Positions 1 through 8,155 of a DNA stretch of 16,594 nt are shown here, in pieces; the first letter of the stretch is position 1, and the number at the start of each line of letters is the position of its first letter. The stretch is from an uncultured Planctomycetota bacterium (lineage in GTDB: Bacteria; Planctomycetota; Planctomycetia; Pirellulales; UBA1268): contig CAJQGO010000119.1 in assembly GCA_905477565.1 (NCBI GenBank), forward strand, positions 1-16,594, written 5' to 3'. The notes beneath the pieces were generated by a model, which did no database searches, was not told the DNA's origin, and was given only the letters and a program-made list of their open reading frames with translations. Made by a program: the position numbers and the translations under genes.

Positions 1-149
1 CGCTCCAGTTCAATGAGCTTTGCAAAAGGTCGAAACCGACGCGTCGCAACAGATTTGCTTTGCTGAGAATAACGAGCGGCAGAAGCCTCTCCACTTGAGG
101 CTAGAAACATTGTTGCCATGATGATGGCAATGAGAAACGCGCGGCGCAT
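1..149 (-). CDS. 5' part of a small secreted protein, unknown function (partial)
   Basis: This is the first 49 codons of a gene whose remainder lies left of the window. The ATG at 149-147 follows a clear AGGAG (160-156) with a 6-nt spacer. The N-terminus reads MRRAFLIAIIMATMFLASSG and continues EASAARY. This is a textbook Sec signal peptide: Arg-Arg n-region, hydrophobic core, and an A-S-A site near residue 24. The visible mature part is basic (SVATRRFRPFAKLIELER) and I recognise no family in it. The reading frame stays open to the edge. It is transcribed in the same direction as the esterase at 345-1466, about 195 nt downstream of it, so it may share that transcript or have its own promoter; none is obvious. 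The gene is likely real because of the RBS and signal peptide; its function is unknown. Confidence 0.6.
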   Translation of the reverse strand, partial: MRRAFLIAIIMATMFLASSGEASAARYSQQSKSVATRRFRPFAKLIELE

Positions 150-344
150 GAAATACTCCTAACTGGGGTCTTGCGGTTTGGGTTGTCCTTTTCGCTTACG
201 GAAACAATCGGTATTAGGAAAGCATGTCGGTCAGAAAGACTTACGAGCATTCTTTAATCCGCACAACTGATACACGTCAATGGGTGCGGCGATGGAAGAA
301 ACAGGTCAATGGGCCAGCACCGTGAAGACAATGTTCCCCGTCTA

Positions 345-1466
345 TCAATTACCTGACCAACCAAGCATTTTTTTAAGTAGCGGCTTAAGGGGCGCAGCCG
401 CAGGGCCCAGACCATGCCCTCCATCAATCACCTTAATATGCGTCACTCCACTTTGGGGATAGTCATACATAAGTAGATTTTTTCCACAAGGCTTTCCTTC
501 AATGTCGGGTCTTTGATCTCCACGATATCCTTGAGCAGTTGCCCAAGCATATGCTGTGTCCTGAGCCGACAGATGAATACCGCCAGCCCCCCGACCTCCG
601 TAGTAGGGTACAACAGAATCTCCAGACCCATGAATCGTTATGATGCGGCGCTTTCCAGACGGCTCAACTGACTGATCATAGTTGCTTGTTGTTTCATCTG
701 TTCGTTTCCAAAATTGTTCATCGTGGTATTGACTGACTGTCATTGATGAAACAAATGCAAGTGCATTTCGAACATTGCATGTATCATCCAATTCAATGAG
801 CAGTCGGTACACCATACCGGCACCATTTGAGGATCCAATAAGCGACACATGAGAATCATCTGCTTGTGGATAACGACTCACTACATCCCGGAGTATCATT
901 TTTACGAAGTTTACATCCGGGGCCTTTGATCGCTCTTTTGTAACATTCCAACTCTTCTGATATCCCTGTGCTGAAACAAGAATATGATCTGGTAGTGTTT
1001 TGTCCCAATTACGAATCATAGGTTCTGCAGAACCGCCATTTCCATGGAACAGTATTGTGATTGGGTATGACCGCAAATCATTCTTTGGGAATCGCACAAC
1101 GTACTCCCTTTTAAATCCATTCGGCTCCTGTGACCATGACTGCCGAATGGTAAACAGACGGATGTTTATGTTCCTACCTTCTGCACGACGAGGCGGCTCT
1201 TTTGGTTGGCGACCGCCTGCACGGTGCTCTTCCAACGTCACTTTTCCATCTCCGTTTGCATCAATACGGTCAAATATTTTCCGGGGACCAGGAGGAACTT
1301 CTTCTCGTGTTAATACACCGTCTTTGTTGACGTCCCACGACTCAAAGTTTCCTGTTCCACGTGTCTCAGTTTGGCCGCATGCAAAATTTGACTGAAAAAA
1401 TACACACATAAAAGCCGCGTATGCACAAAACAATGAGATGCGACGTAAGGCGTTATTGGATTTCAT
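345..1466 (-). CDS. Secreted EF-hand / alpha-beta-hydrolase esterase (PHB depolymerase/LpqC-like)
   Basis: A 373-aa exported protein with two parts. Residues 1-31 form a signal peptide (MKSNNALRRISLFCAYAAFM, cleavage near ACG-Q). Residues 45-56 and 69-80 are two canonical 12-residue EF-hand Ca2+ loops (DVNKDGVLTREE and DANGDGKVTLEE). After a Pro/Arg-rich linker (about 84-98), residues 118-370 look like an alpha/beta-hydrolase. HGNGG (141-145) is a likely oxyanion-hole segment. GSSNG (211-215) is the GxSxG elbow with Ser213. Asp283 (in HGSGD) and His351 (in GGHG) complete a plausible Ser-Asp-His triad. Among known families it is closest in style to secreted PHB depolymerase/feruloyl-esterase-like proteins. 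I infer hydrolysis of an ester in the periplasm or outside the cell; the substrate is unknown. The RBS is weak (GAAAGA). On the minus strand a perfect TTGACA lies at 1566-1561 without a convincing -10 element. Confidence 0.8.
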   Translation of the reverse strand: MKSNNALRRISLFCAYAAFMCVFFQSNFACGQTETRGTGNFESWDVNKDGVLTREEVPPGPRKIFDRIDANGDGKVTLEEHRAGGRQPKEPPRRAEGRNINIRLFTIRQSWSQEPNGFKREYVVRFPKNDLRSYPITILFHGNGGSAEPMIRNWDKTLPDHILVSAQGYQKSWNVTKERSKAPDVNFVKMILRDVVSRYPQADDSHVSLIGSSNGAGMVYRLLIELDDTCNVRNALAFVSSMTVSQYHDEQFWKRTDETTSNYDQSVEPSGKRRIITIHGSGDSVVPYYGGRGAGGIHLSAQDTAYAWATAQGYRGDQRPDIEGKPCGKNLLMYDYPQSGVTHIKVIDGGHGLGPAAAPLKPLLKKMLGWSGN

Positions 1467-1680
1467 GCCGATCTATCTTTCATTCTTCACCACAAAAAGT
1501 ACCTCTTCGGTCGCCAGTGTACCCACTTGCCAATTTAGATTCGTGAAGAAGGCTATTTTTTGTCAACCTGACACTCGTATTAAAAAAACAGGTTTTCTGT
1601 AAGACAAAATAGTTGCTAAGCGATACATTCAAGGTACGGTAGCACTGAATTATTCACACGAGCAGCCCGCTGATCGACTT

Positions 1681-1710
1681 TTGAAGTCCGCGATTATCTG
1701 ATTTTATAAT
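1681..1710 (+). promoter_or_regulatory. Candidate sigma70-type promoter for the PSCyt/DUF1501 pair
   Basis: TTGAAG (1681-1686, four of six consensus -35 bases) and a perfect TATAAT (1705-1710) are separated by 18 bp. Transcription would begin near 1717, leaving a leader of about 47 nt before the ATG at 1764. The gap from 1467 to 1763 separates divergent genes, so a promoter here is expected. The rest of the gap shows only an AT-rich stretch and a 6-bp inverted repeat (1565-1570 / 1589-1594). Confidence 0.5.
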
Positions 1711-1750
1711 CATTAATCGGCGATGCGGGGACCAACTAAAACGTGATCCC

Positions 1751-1756
1751 AAGGGA
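1751..1756 (+). promoter_or_regulatory. Ribosome binding site that supports the start at 1764
   Basis: AAGGGA lies 7 nt before ATG 1764. The in-frame GTG at 1743 has only a GGGGA about 11 nt upstream. The ATG is therefore the better start, and it shortens the protein by seven residues. Confidence 0.5.
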
Positions 1757-1763
1757 TTCGAAT

Positions 1764-4700
1764 ATGGTTCCCAACTATTTTCTGACAACTCTATATAAAG
1801 GGCACAATAAACATCAGGATAAAATCTGGTTCCAAATTCTTTCTGTACACTGTTCTCACCAGATCGTCATAACACTTTCTCTGCTTTTGGCATGCACCTA
1901 TGCAGACAGCATGCCCGCTCAGGAAAGAAGTCCCACGCACAAAGCAATCACATTCAACCAGCACATTCGACCGATACTCTCAGAGCATTGTTTCGCATGT
2001 CATGGTCCGGATGAAACCAATCGTGAGGCCGGCCTTCGACTTGATCAATCAGTTGGGGCAACTGCTTTACTTGATAGCGGTATACATGCAATCGTCCCTC
2101 ACAAGGTTGGGCAAAGCGAAGTCATCGCCCGCACCACATCTCAGGATGCAGATCTTGTCATGCCACCGCCATCGGCTAAGCTTGGCCGACTTTCATCGAG
2201 TGATGTCGGCCTTCTGAAGCAATGGATAGCTGATGGGGCTATTTATGAACCCCACTGGGCGTTTGTTCCTCCGGTAAAGCCAAAACTGATTCCTGCAGAT
2301 ATCCATCCAATTGATGGCATTATTTCACGCCACCTCAATGAACGTGGCCTCCAGCTTCAGCAAAAAGCGAACCGTGCAACGCTCATACGACGCGCAACTT
2401 TTGATCTCACTGGACTTCCACCTACGCCAACAGAAGTTGAATCTTTTCAAACAAATTCTTCACCAGATGCGTATCCCCAGTTACTTGACCGACTCCTTCA
2501 GAGCCCTCGTTATGGCGAAAGAATGGCATCTGATTGGTTAGACATTGCCCGCTACTCAGACAGCTATGGCTTTCAAACAGATAAACCACGACCAACTATG
2601 TGGCCTTGGCGGGATTGGGTTGTCGAGTCCTTTAACGAAAACATGTCATGGGATCGTTTTGTACTCTGGCAACTAGCAGGTGACCTTCTACCGAATGCAT
2701 CCAATCAACAGATTTTAGCGACAGCTTTTAACAGGTTGCATCAGCAAGAGAATGAGGGTGGATCAGTTCCAGAGGAATATCGAGTTCGCTATGTAAATGA
2801 CAGAGTGACCACCTTTGGAACGGCATTTCTAGGACTCACGCTTGAATGCTGCAGATGCCATGATCATAAGTTTGATCCATTATCTCAAAAAGATTTTTAC
2901 TCTCTCTTTGCTTTCTTTGACGATATCGATGAGGCTGGTCTTCACTCTTTCTTCACAAAAGCTACACCAACACCAAAACTGCAACTGACTGATGGCAAGC
3001 TTCAAGAACAAATCGACCGTGTGACTCAAGAAATTAATGAGAAGCAACACACTCTTGCACAGATCAAGAAAGAAACACAAAAAAAAATACGTCTTTGGCT
3101 GTCCAGTGATACTCCACCATCGGGTGAATACAATTTCAACAATGACACACTACGTGGAGAAATCGCTCACTACTCGTTTGACTCACGTTTAGAAAATGGT
3201 CACTTCCAATCTTTGCTAGATAAAAAAGAAAGCGAAGAAAAAACCGACTCGATAATCCAGGAGTCCGATGAGAAAAAAGACTCTCCAACAAGTGGGCATC
3301 AACAGAAACTCTCCGCAACATCACCACCAGACAACACGCTCGTGGCTGGCCGCATTGGACAGGCCATTACATTGACTGGTGATCATCCTGTCACAACTCC
3401 AGTTGGCAATTTCAGTCGCAGTGATCCATTTTCCATATCATGCTGGGTCAAACTCCCCACATCTTTTGACCGGGCCGTTGTCTTTCATCGTTCAAAAGCA
3501 TGGACTGATGCGGGAAGTCGTGGGTATGAGCTTATTGTTGACCAAGGTCATCTACGTTGGTCACTGATTCATTTCTGGCCGGGTGACGCTGCAAGCATTC
3601 GTACGAGGGGAAAAATACCTATCAATCGCTGGGTACATATTGTTGTATGCAGCGATGGAACAGGGTTGGCAGGCGGATTAACTATTTCTCTCGATGGCCA
3701 GAAAGCAAAGACAACTGTGATTCAGGACACTCTCACTCGTACTATTTTAGGTGGTGGTGGAGATACAATAACCATTGGGGAACGAATGCGCGACCATGGA
3801 TTCAAGAATGGTTCGGTCGATGAATTCCGCGTCTTTGATCGGGCACTCTCGGCATTGGAAATTCAGGAATGCTATGAACCTGGCGTGTTAGCGAAGGCTC
3901 TCCAATCAAAGACTGACTTCCATGCTGTGAGCGATTATCTAACAAATATTGATAAATCTGTTGTTGCGCATCACAAGCAGTTGAGAAATCTCTATGAGGC
4001 CCGCAACAAACTCATTGAAAAGAGTGCCGAAATTATGGTGATGCGCGAAAGTCCGCACCCCAAGCAAGCCTATATTCTGACTCGAGGCGAGTACGACAAA
4101 CGAGCTGAACCTGTCCAGGCAACTACTCCTGCGTTTCTTCCTTCATTTTCTTCTGAGCTGCCTCGTAATCGTCTTGGTTTAGCCCAATGGCTTGTTGACC
4201 CTGACCATCCTCTACTTGCTCGGGTTACCGTCAACCGGTTTTGGCAGGCACTTTTTGGTGAGGGGCTTGTGCGCAGTGCCGAAGACTTTGGAAGTCAGGC
4301 GGTACAGCCTGAATATCCCGAACTTCTTGACCTTCTCGCATGGAAGTTTTCTCATCCAAAGAATCAGGGTGGGTTTTCATGGGATGTCAAATCACTGTTG
4401 AGATTCATCATGACTTCAGACACATATCAACAACGAAGTCTGGCTGATGGGAAAACAATGGTGAATGATCCTGCAAATAATTGGCTCGCACGAGGCCCGC
4501 GGCACCGACTTTCAGCTGAAATGATTCGTGACGCCGCACTTTCAGTAAGCGGTCTCTTAGATGAAACACGTGGCGGGCCCCCGGTGAGGCCATACGATAT
4601 TGCAGAATCATTTAAGCCCGAAAAAATTGGCTCTGGAACATCACTGTATCGCCGAAGCATTTACACCTATTGGCGAAGAAGTGGCCCAGCTCCAGTGCTT

Positions 4701-5105
4701 GAGGCTTTTGACCTTCCGAATAGGGTCGTCTGTACAGCAAAACGCGATACGACAAACACACCACTTCACGCTCTTGTTTTACTCAATGGCACACAGTTTG
4801 TTGAGGCATCCCGCGTGCTTGCTGAGCATCTTTTGCATACGTATTCGAATGATTCATCCGCGGCAATTGAGCATGCATTTTTTCTTCTGACAAGCCGACA
4901 TCCCGACAAAGATGAACAAAAAATACTTGTCGAGATGGTAGAAGACCAACGCTCCTGGTATGAATCGCATCCACAAGATGCAAAAAAACTCATTGCCGTT
5001 GGGAAAAAAGTAATCAATGAAAATCTTAGTGAGATCGATGTAGCTGCTCTCTCTGCAGTTCTGGCTGGCTTATATGCACACGATGAAAGTGTGGTGAAAC
5101 GGTGA
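1764..5105 (+). CDS. Secreted planctomycete cytochrome-like protein: PSCyt1 - DUF1549 - LamG - DUF1553
   Basis: About 1113 aa. An N-terminal hydrophobic segment (IVITLSLLLACTYA, residues 34-47) is a signal sequence, possibly a lipoprotein one because LLAC resembles a lipobox. Residues 62-160 are PSCyt1, with a haem-type CxxCH (CFACH, 76-80). Residues 180-395 are DUF1549/PSCyt2, with DLTGLPPTP and a second CxxCH (CCRCH, 362-366) in ECCRCHDHKFDP. Residues 410-440 are likely coiled coil. Residues about 465-705 are a LamG/concanavalin-like domain (HYSFD, FSISCWVK, GSVDEFRVFDRAL). It is interrupted near its start by a Lys/Glu/Ser-rich insert at about 486-524. Residues about 780-1100 are DUF1553/PSD1 (TVNRFWQALFG, SAEMIRDAAL, TNTPLHALVLLNG). 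The family is known for covalent haem motifs and a secreted location; its reaction is not established. It overlaps the DUF1501 gene by 4 nt, so the two are probably translationally coupled. A GTG at 1743 is an alternative start. Confidence 0.9.
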   Translation: MVPNYFLTTLYKGHNKHQDKIWFQILSVHCSHQIVITLSLLLACTYADSMPAQERSPTHKAITFNQHIRPILSEHCFACHGPDETNREAGLRLDQSVGATALLDSGIHAIVPHKVGQSEVIARTTSQDADLVMPPPSAKLGRLSSSDVGLLKQWIADGAIYEPHWAFVPPVKPKLIPADIHPIDGIISRHLNERGLQLQQKANRATLIRRATFDLTGLPPTPTEVESFQTNSSPDAYPQLLDRLLQSPRYGERMASDWLDIARYSDSYGFQTDKPRPTMWPWRDWVVESFNENMSWDRFVLWQLAGDLLPNASNQQILATAFNRLHQQENEGGSVPEEYRVRYVNDRVTTFGTAFLGLTLECCRCHDHKFDPLSQKDFYSLFAFFDDIDEAGLHSFFTKATPTPKLQLTDGKLQEQIDRVTQEINEKQHTLAQIKKETQKKIRLWLSSDTPPSGEYNFNNDTLRGEIAHYSFDSRLENGHFQSLLDKKESEEKTDSIIQESDEKKDSPTSGHQQKLSATSPPDNTLVAGRIGQAITLTGDHPVTTPVGNFSRSDPFSISCWVKLPTSFDRAVVFHRSKAWTDAGSRGYELIVDQGHLRWSLIHFWPGDAASIRTRGKIPINRWVHIVVCSDGTGLAGGLTISLDGQKAKTTVIQDTLTRTILGGGGDTITIGERMRDHGFKNGSVDEFRVFDRALSALEIQECYEPGVLAKALQSKTDFHAVSDYLTNIDKSVVAHHKQLRNLYEARNKLIEKSAEIMVMRESPHPKQAYILTRGEYDKRAEPVQATTPAFLPSFSSELPRNRLGLAQWLVDPDHPLLARVTVNRFWQALFGEGLVRSAEDFGSQAVQPEYPELLDLLAWKFSHPKNQGGFSWDVKSLLRFIMTSDTYQQRSLADGKTMVNDPANNWLARGPRHRLSAEMIRDAALSVSGLLDETRGGPPVRPYDIAESFKPEKIGSGTSLYRRSIYTYWRRSGPAPVLEAFDLPNRVVCTAKRDTTNTPLHALVLLNGTQFVEASRVLAEHLLHTYSNDSSAAIEHAFFLLTSRHPDKDEQKILVEMVEDQRSWYESHPQDAKKLIAVGKKVINENLSEIDVAALSAVLAGLYAHDESVVKR

Positions 5106-6544
5106 GTGATCAACTCCATATTCCTGACTGTAGAATCAACCGAAGAAGCTGGCTCAACACATTTGGGATGGGTCTGGGTGGTATTGCACTCAATGACTTA
5201 CTCTTCAAGGAGGTGCAAGCCAACAGCGGAAATGGCGTTTTACAGCATCTGCATCATGCCCCCAAAGCAAAACGTGTCATTTATCTTTTCCAGTCCGGCG
5301 GGCCTTCTCAACTTGATTTATTTGATGAGAAGCCAGCTCTTGTCAAACACACAGGCGAGCAACTTCCTGAGAGTGTACGGGATGGACAGCGACTGACTGG
5401 TATGAGCGGAAACCAAAGTTCAATTCCACTGGTTGGTTCACCCTTCAAATTTTCAAAGCATGGTCAAAGCGAAGCAACGCTTAGTGAACTGTTACCGTAC
5501 ACCGGTGCAATTGCTGATCGGCTGTGTTTCGTCAAAGCCATGCATACAGAAAGTATTAATCACGGCCCTGGTGTTTGTTTCATGCAAAGTGGATCACAGC
5601 TCCCTGGTCGGCCAAGTATTGGTGCATGGCTCGACTACGGGCTTGGGAGCATAACTGACGAACTTCCAGCGTTTGTTGTTTTGCTTACTAAGAACAAGGG
5701 CGGCCAGCCCTTACAAAGCCATCTTTGGGGATCGGGTTTCCTTCCATCACGACATCAAGCGGTACGCTTTCGCTCCGGAAGTGACCCTGTACTCTACATA
5801 AATAACCCACCAGGAGTCTCTTCAGACAGTCGCCGACTTATGCTTGACGGTCTACGGCGCTTACATGAGCATCAATTCAGTGAAACGCCTGATAATGAAA
5901 TCACAGAACGAATTGCCCACTATGAAATGGCCTACCGAATGCAGGCCAGTGTTCCAGATGTTACTGATTTAAGTAACGAACCGAAACACGTTCTTGAGCG
6001 CTATGGACCTGACGCAACAGATGCTGGAAGTTTTGCAGCAAATTGTCTTCTTGCACGAAGACTCGCGGAACGAGGTGTACGATTTATTCAACTGTATCAT
6101 CAGGGATGGGATCATCACGGTGGACTGAAACGTGGTTTGAAGAAGCAGTGCAAAGAAACTGATCAGCCAACTGCAGCACTTGTCCAAGATCTTGCTGACC
6201 GCGGCATGCTCGATGATACACTTGTGATCTGGGGCGGCGAGTTCGGCCGAACCAACTACTGCCAAGGGTTGTATAAGCCCGGTGCCGACTTTGGCCGTGA
6301 CCACCACCCCCGTTGCTTCACATCGTGGATGGCCGGCGGTGGCATTCGGCCCGGCATTAGTTACGGCAAAACATGTGATTATGGATACAACATTCAAGAA
6401 GAGGGTGTCCACATACATGATTTTCATGCAACACTTCTCCACGTTCTTGGTATTGATCATGAGCGACTTATATATAAATTCCAAGGTCGTCGATATCGCC
6501 TCACTGATGTTCATGGCCAGGTTGTGAAAGAGATTCTTGCTTAG
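5102..6544 (+). CDS. DUF1501 protein, Tat-exported, alkaline-phosphatase/sulfatase-like fold
   Basis: 480 aa, the usual size for DUF1501. The start is a GTG whose last two bases lie in the stop codon of the preceding gene (GTGA overlap). The N-terminus carries a twin-arginine signal (NRRSWLNTFGMGLGGIAL, RR at 14-15), so export in a folded state is expected. Family landmarks are FQSGGPSQLDLFD (63-75), SGFLPS (211-216), DPVLYINNP (228-236), AHYEMAYRMQ (272-281), GWDHHG (335-340), GGEFGRT (378-384), GRDHHP (398-403), HIHDFHATLLH (437-447) and a C-terminal FQGRRYRLTDVHG. DUF1501 belongs to the alkaline phosphatase superfamily by fold, and the conserved Asp/His residues suggest metal binding, but no activity is established. 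It almost always travels with a DUF1549/DUF1553 gene, as it does here. A paralogue lies at 14552-16009. Confidence 0.9.
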   Translation: MSDQLHIPDCRINRRSWLNTFGMGLGGIALNDLLFKEVQANSGNGVLQHLHHAPKAKRVIYLFQSGGPSQLDLFDEKPALVKHTGEQLPESVRDGQRLTGMSGNQSSIPLVGSPFKFSKHGQSEATLSELLPYTGAIADRLCFVKAMHTESINHGPGVCFMQSGSQLPGRPSIGAWLDYGLGSITDELPAFVVLLTKNKGGQPLQSHLWGSGFLPSRHQAVRFRSGSDPVLYINNPPGVSSDSRRLMLDGLRRLHEHQFSETPDNEITERIAHYEMAYRMQASVPDVTDLSNEPKHVLERYGPDATDAGSFAANCLLARRLAERGVRFIQLYHQGWDHHGGLKRGLKKQCKETDQPTAALVQDLADRGMLDDTLVIWGGEFGRTNYCQGLYKPGADFGRDHHPRCFTSWMAGGGIRPGISYGKTCDYGYNIQEEGVHIHDFHATLLHVLGIDHERLIYKFQGRRYRLTDVHGQVVKEILA

Positions 6545-6606
6545 CAAGCTCGACTTTTTAATTCAGCTACTAGAACTCTGCAGTTCCTTCCGATCACCTA
6601 TCCGGG

Positions 6607-6656
6607 AACACTTCTCTCCTAGTGTTGTTGAATGAGTCTGTGTCATGCGACAACAC
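6607..6656 (+). repeat. Overlapping inverted repeats: two mutually exclusive hairpins
   Basis: Three arms are visible: AACACT (6607-6612), AGTGTTGTTG (6621-6630) and CGACAACAC (6648-6656). The middle arm can pair perfectly over 6 bp with the first (8-nt loop), or over 9 bp with the third (one G-U, 17-nt loop), but not with both. A further short repeat, GAACT/AGTTC, lies at 6573-6586. None is followed by a T-run, so a classical intrinsic terminator for the DUF1501 gene is not supported. The element could be a transcript-end structure, an operator or chance. Apart from this and the small ORF at 6746, I see nothing in 6545-6908. Confidence 0.3.
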
Positions 6657-6745
6657 ATGATGCTGTAGGTACAGATACTCTTCAACTTCAACCAATGAAG
6701 AGAAATGCAGGAGATTGAAAGGAATTGCCAGCACTTCACATTTCA

Positions 6746-6901
6746 ATGCTTGTCATCTACGGCATTTCTTTTTTGGCGATTATTGCCTTGCTGTCACTTG
6801 ATGGTCTGTCAAAGAATCAGGCAGTGTCGGTAAAACCTGAATTATGCCTGCCCATTGTATTCGACATCAGAAGGTGTTCGGATATCTGTACTACAACGTA
6901 A
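6746..6901 (+). CDS. Possible small membrane peptide upstream of the MFS gene
   Basis: A 51-codon ORF from ATG 6746 to TAA 6899-6901. It could also begin at the in-frame TTG 6725, where an AGGAG lies at 6709-6713, 11 nt upstream. The N-terminal part MLVIYGISFLAIIALLSLDG is one convincing hydrophobic segment, followed by a polar tail with three Cys. Its stop codon runs into the AAGG (6900-6903) that serves as the ribosome binding site of the MFS gene, and only 7 nt separate stop and start, an arrangement that would allow translational coupling. The ATG itself has no good RBS. I recognise no family. It could be a leader peptide, a small membrane protein or a chance ORF. Confidence 0.3.
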   Translation: MLVIYGISFLAIIALLSLDGLSKNQAVSVKPELCLPIVFDIRRCSDICTTT

Positions 6902-6908
6902 GGTTTCT

Positions 6909-8141
6909 ATGATTCGTTTCTTACTGAACAATATTCGTTGGCTTTCTGTCGGATTTCTTCTTACCTTTGCATCCACTGGTGGGCAAACATGGTTTATTTC
7001 CTTATGTTCCTCATCAATCAAAGAGAAGTTTGCTCTCTCTGATGGAGCGTGGGGGGGCATTTATACGCTGGCGACTCTTGCCTCAGCCGTGATCATGTTC
7101 TGGCAAGGGTCTGTTGTTGATCGAGTGCCACCACGTTTTGTCACATTGATAACAGCCTGTTTATTTGGTCTCGCTGCTGTAGGCATGGCAGTCGGCCAAT
7201 CGGTTTGGGTATTAGGTTGCTCATTGTTTCTGCTCAGATTCTGCGGTCAGGGAATGTTTGGGCACATCGCGATGACTACACTCGGAAGATGGTTTGTGAA
7301 TCATCGGGGCCGTGCGGTTGCGCTTGCGAATCTTGGATATCCCGCGAGTGAAATCTTGCTTGCAGCTCCCGCAGTCATCATTATTGAAAACTTTGGTTGG
7401 CAGGTGTTATGGATATGTGTTGCTATCTTTTTGTTTCTTATTTTTGTGCCAACTGTGACAGTACTACTCCGAACAGATCGCGTGCCAACGCAGTTCACTG
7501 AACACCATGTGCTTTCTGGGCTTCATGGACGGCACTGGGCACGTCACGACGCCATGCGTCACTGGCTTCTCCCGGCGTTGTTGCCAACACTTCTTACGCC
7601 GGGACTGATGGGCACCGTATTATTCTTCAATCAGACACATCTCGCAGAGTTGAAAGGGTGGAAACTCGTTGCGATGGCACCCGCATTCTCCTGCTTCGCG
7701 CTGTCAGGCGTTATGGCATCATTCTGGGCTGGTTGGGCAGTCGATCGATTTGGAGGGCATCGGCTCATTCCTTTTCTATTGCTACCGATTGGGTTTGGCA
7801 TGGCATTGATCAGTCAGGCGACAAGCATCACAGCATGGTATCTCGCCCTCGGTTCAATGGGTCTTACAATGGGTATGTCCAGCGCGCTTTGGGGTGCCGT
7901 ATTGCCTGCACTCTACGGAACTCAACATCTTGGCTCGATACGCTCGCTCACAACTACCGTCATGGTGTTTTCCACAGCAATTGGTCCAGGGTTGACTGGG
8001 ATTCTCATTGACTGGGGTGTCGACTTTACCACGCAATGCATTGGTTTTTCTGCCTGGTGTTTTGTCATCGCGGCAGGTTCCTTCTTTATTGAACAGAAGC
8101 TAACGAAAGAACTTGCAGTTTCTTCTCAATACGAAACCTAG
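6909..8141 (+). CDS. Major facilitator superfamily (MFS) transporter
   Basis: 410 aa with roughly twelve hydrophobic segments and no other domain. The first begins at residue 11 (WLSVGFLLTFASTGG). An MFS motif A-like loop, GSVVDRVPPR (67-76), follows TM2. The central cytoplasmic loop (about 170-210) is polar and His/Arg-rich (HHVLSGLHGRHWARHDAMRH). A second motif-A-like loop, WAGWAVDRFGGHRL, is seen in the C-terminal half. The fold says secondary transport across the inner membrane. The substrate cannot be read from sequence; the style recalls the monocarboxylate/oxalate-formate branch only loosely. I chose ATG 6909 because AAGG lies 5 nt upstream. The longer TTG start at 6855 would add 18 polar residues without an RBS. 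The gene is convergent with the TRAP permease, with a 14-nt gap between their stops. Confidence 0.85.
   Translation: MIRFLLNNIRWLSVGFLLTFASTGGQTWFISLCSSSIKEKFALSDGAWGGIYTLATLASAVIMFWQGSVVDRVPPRFVTLITACLFGLAAVGMAVGQSVWVLGCSLFLLRFCGQGMFGHIAMTTLGRWFVNHRGRAVALANLGYPASEILLAAPAVIIIENFGWQVLWICVAIFLFLIFVPTVTVLLRTDRVPTQFTEHHVLSGLHGRHWARHDAMRHWLLPALLPTLLTPGLMGTVLFFNQTHLAELKGWKLVAMAPAFSCFALSGVMASFWAGWAVDRFGGHRLIPFLLLPIGFGMALISQATSITAWYLALGSMGLTMGMSSALWGAVLPALYGTQHLGSIRSLTTTVMVFSTAIGPGLTGILIDWGVDFTTQCIGFSAWCFVIAAGSFFIEQKLTKELAVSSQYET
8105..8125. terminator. Weak hairpin between the convergent MFS and TRAP genes
   Basis: GAAAGAACT (8105-8113) and AGTTTCTTC (8117-8125) pair with one mismatch and one wobble around a 3-nt loop. 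The hairpin lies inside the MFS 3' end and about 31 nt past the TRAP permease stop on the minus strand. The flank on that strand is only mildly T-rich. It is a possible terminator for the TRAP transcript, not a strong one. Confidence 0.25.
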
Positions 8142-8155
8142 CTCACAGCATCTGT

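Noticed and set aside
276..313. Direct repeat GTCAATGGG at 276-284 and 305-313
   Set aside because: Only two 9-bp copies, with no further units or symmetry; likely chance.
1000..1395. 131-codon plus-strand frame inside the esterase gene
   Set aside because: Antisense to conserved EF-hand and hydrolase coding sequence; no family features and no RBS.
1565..1594. Inverted repeat AACCTG/CAGGTT around an A-rich loop
   Set aside because: Only 6 bp with an 18-nt loop; too weak to call a terminator or operator.
1743..1763. GTG start giving a seven-residue longer PSCyt protein
   Set aside because: ATG 1764 has a better-spaced AAGGGA; the GTG remains possible but less likely.
5969..6547. 192-codon open frame on the minus strand inside the first DUF1501 gene
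   Set aside because: It lies wholly within a strongly supported gene, has no recognisable domain and an unnatural Cys/Ser/Ile-rich composition, so it is an antisense shadow.
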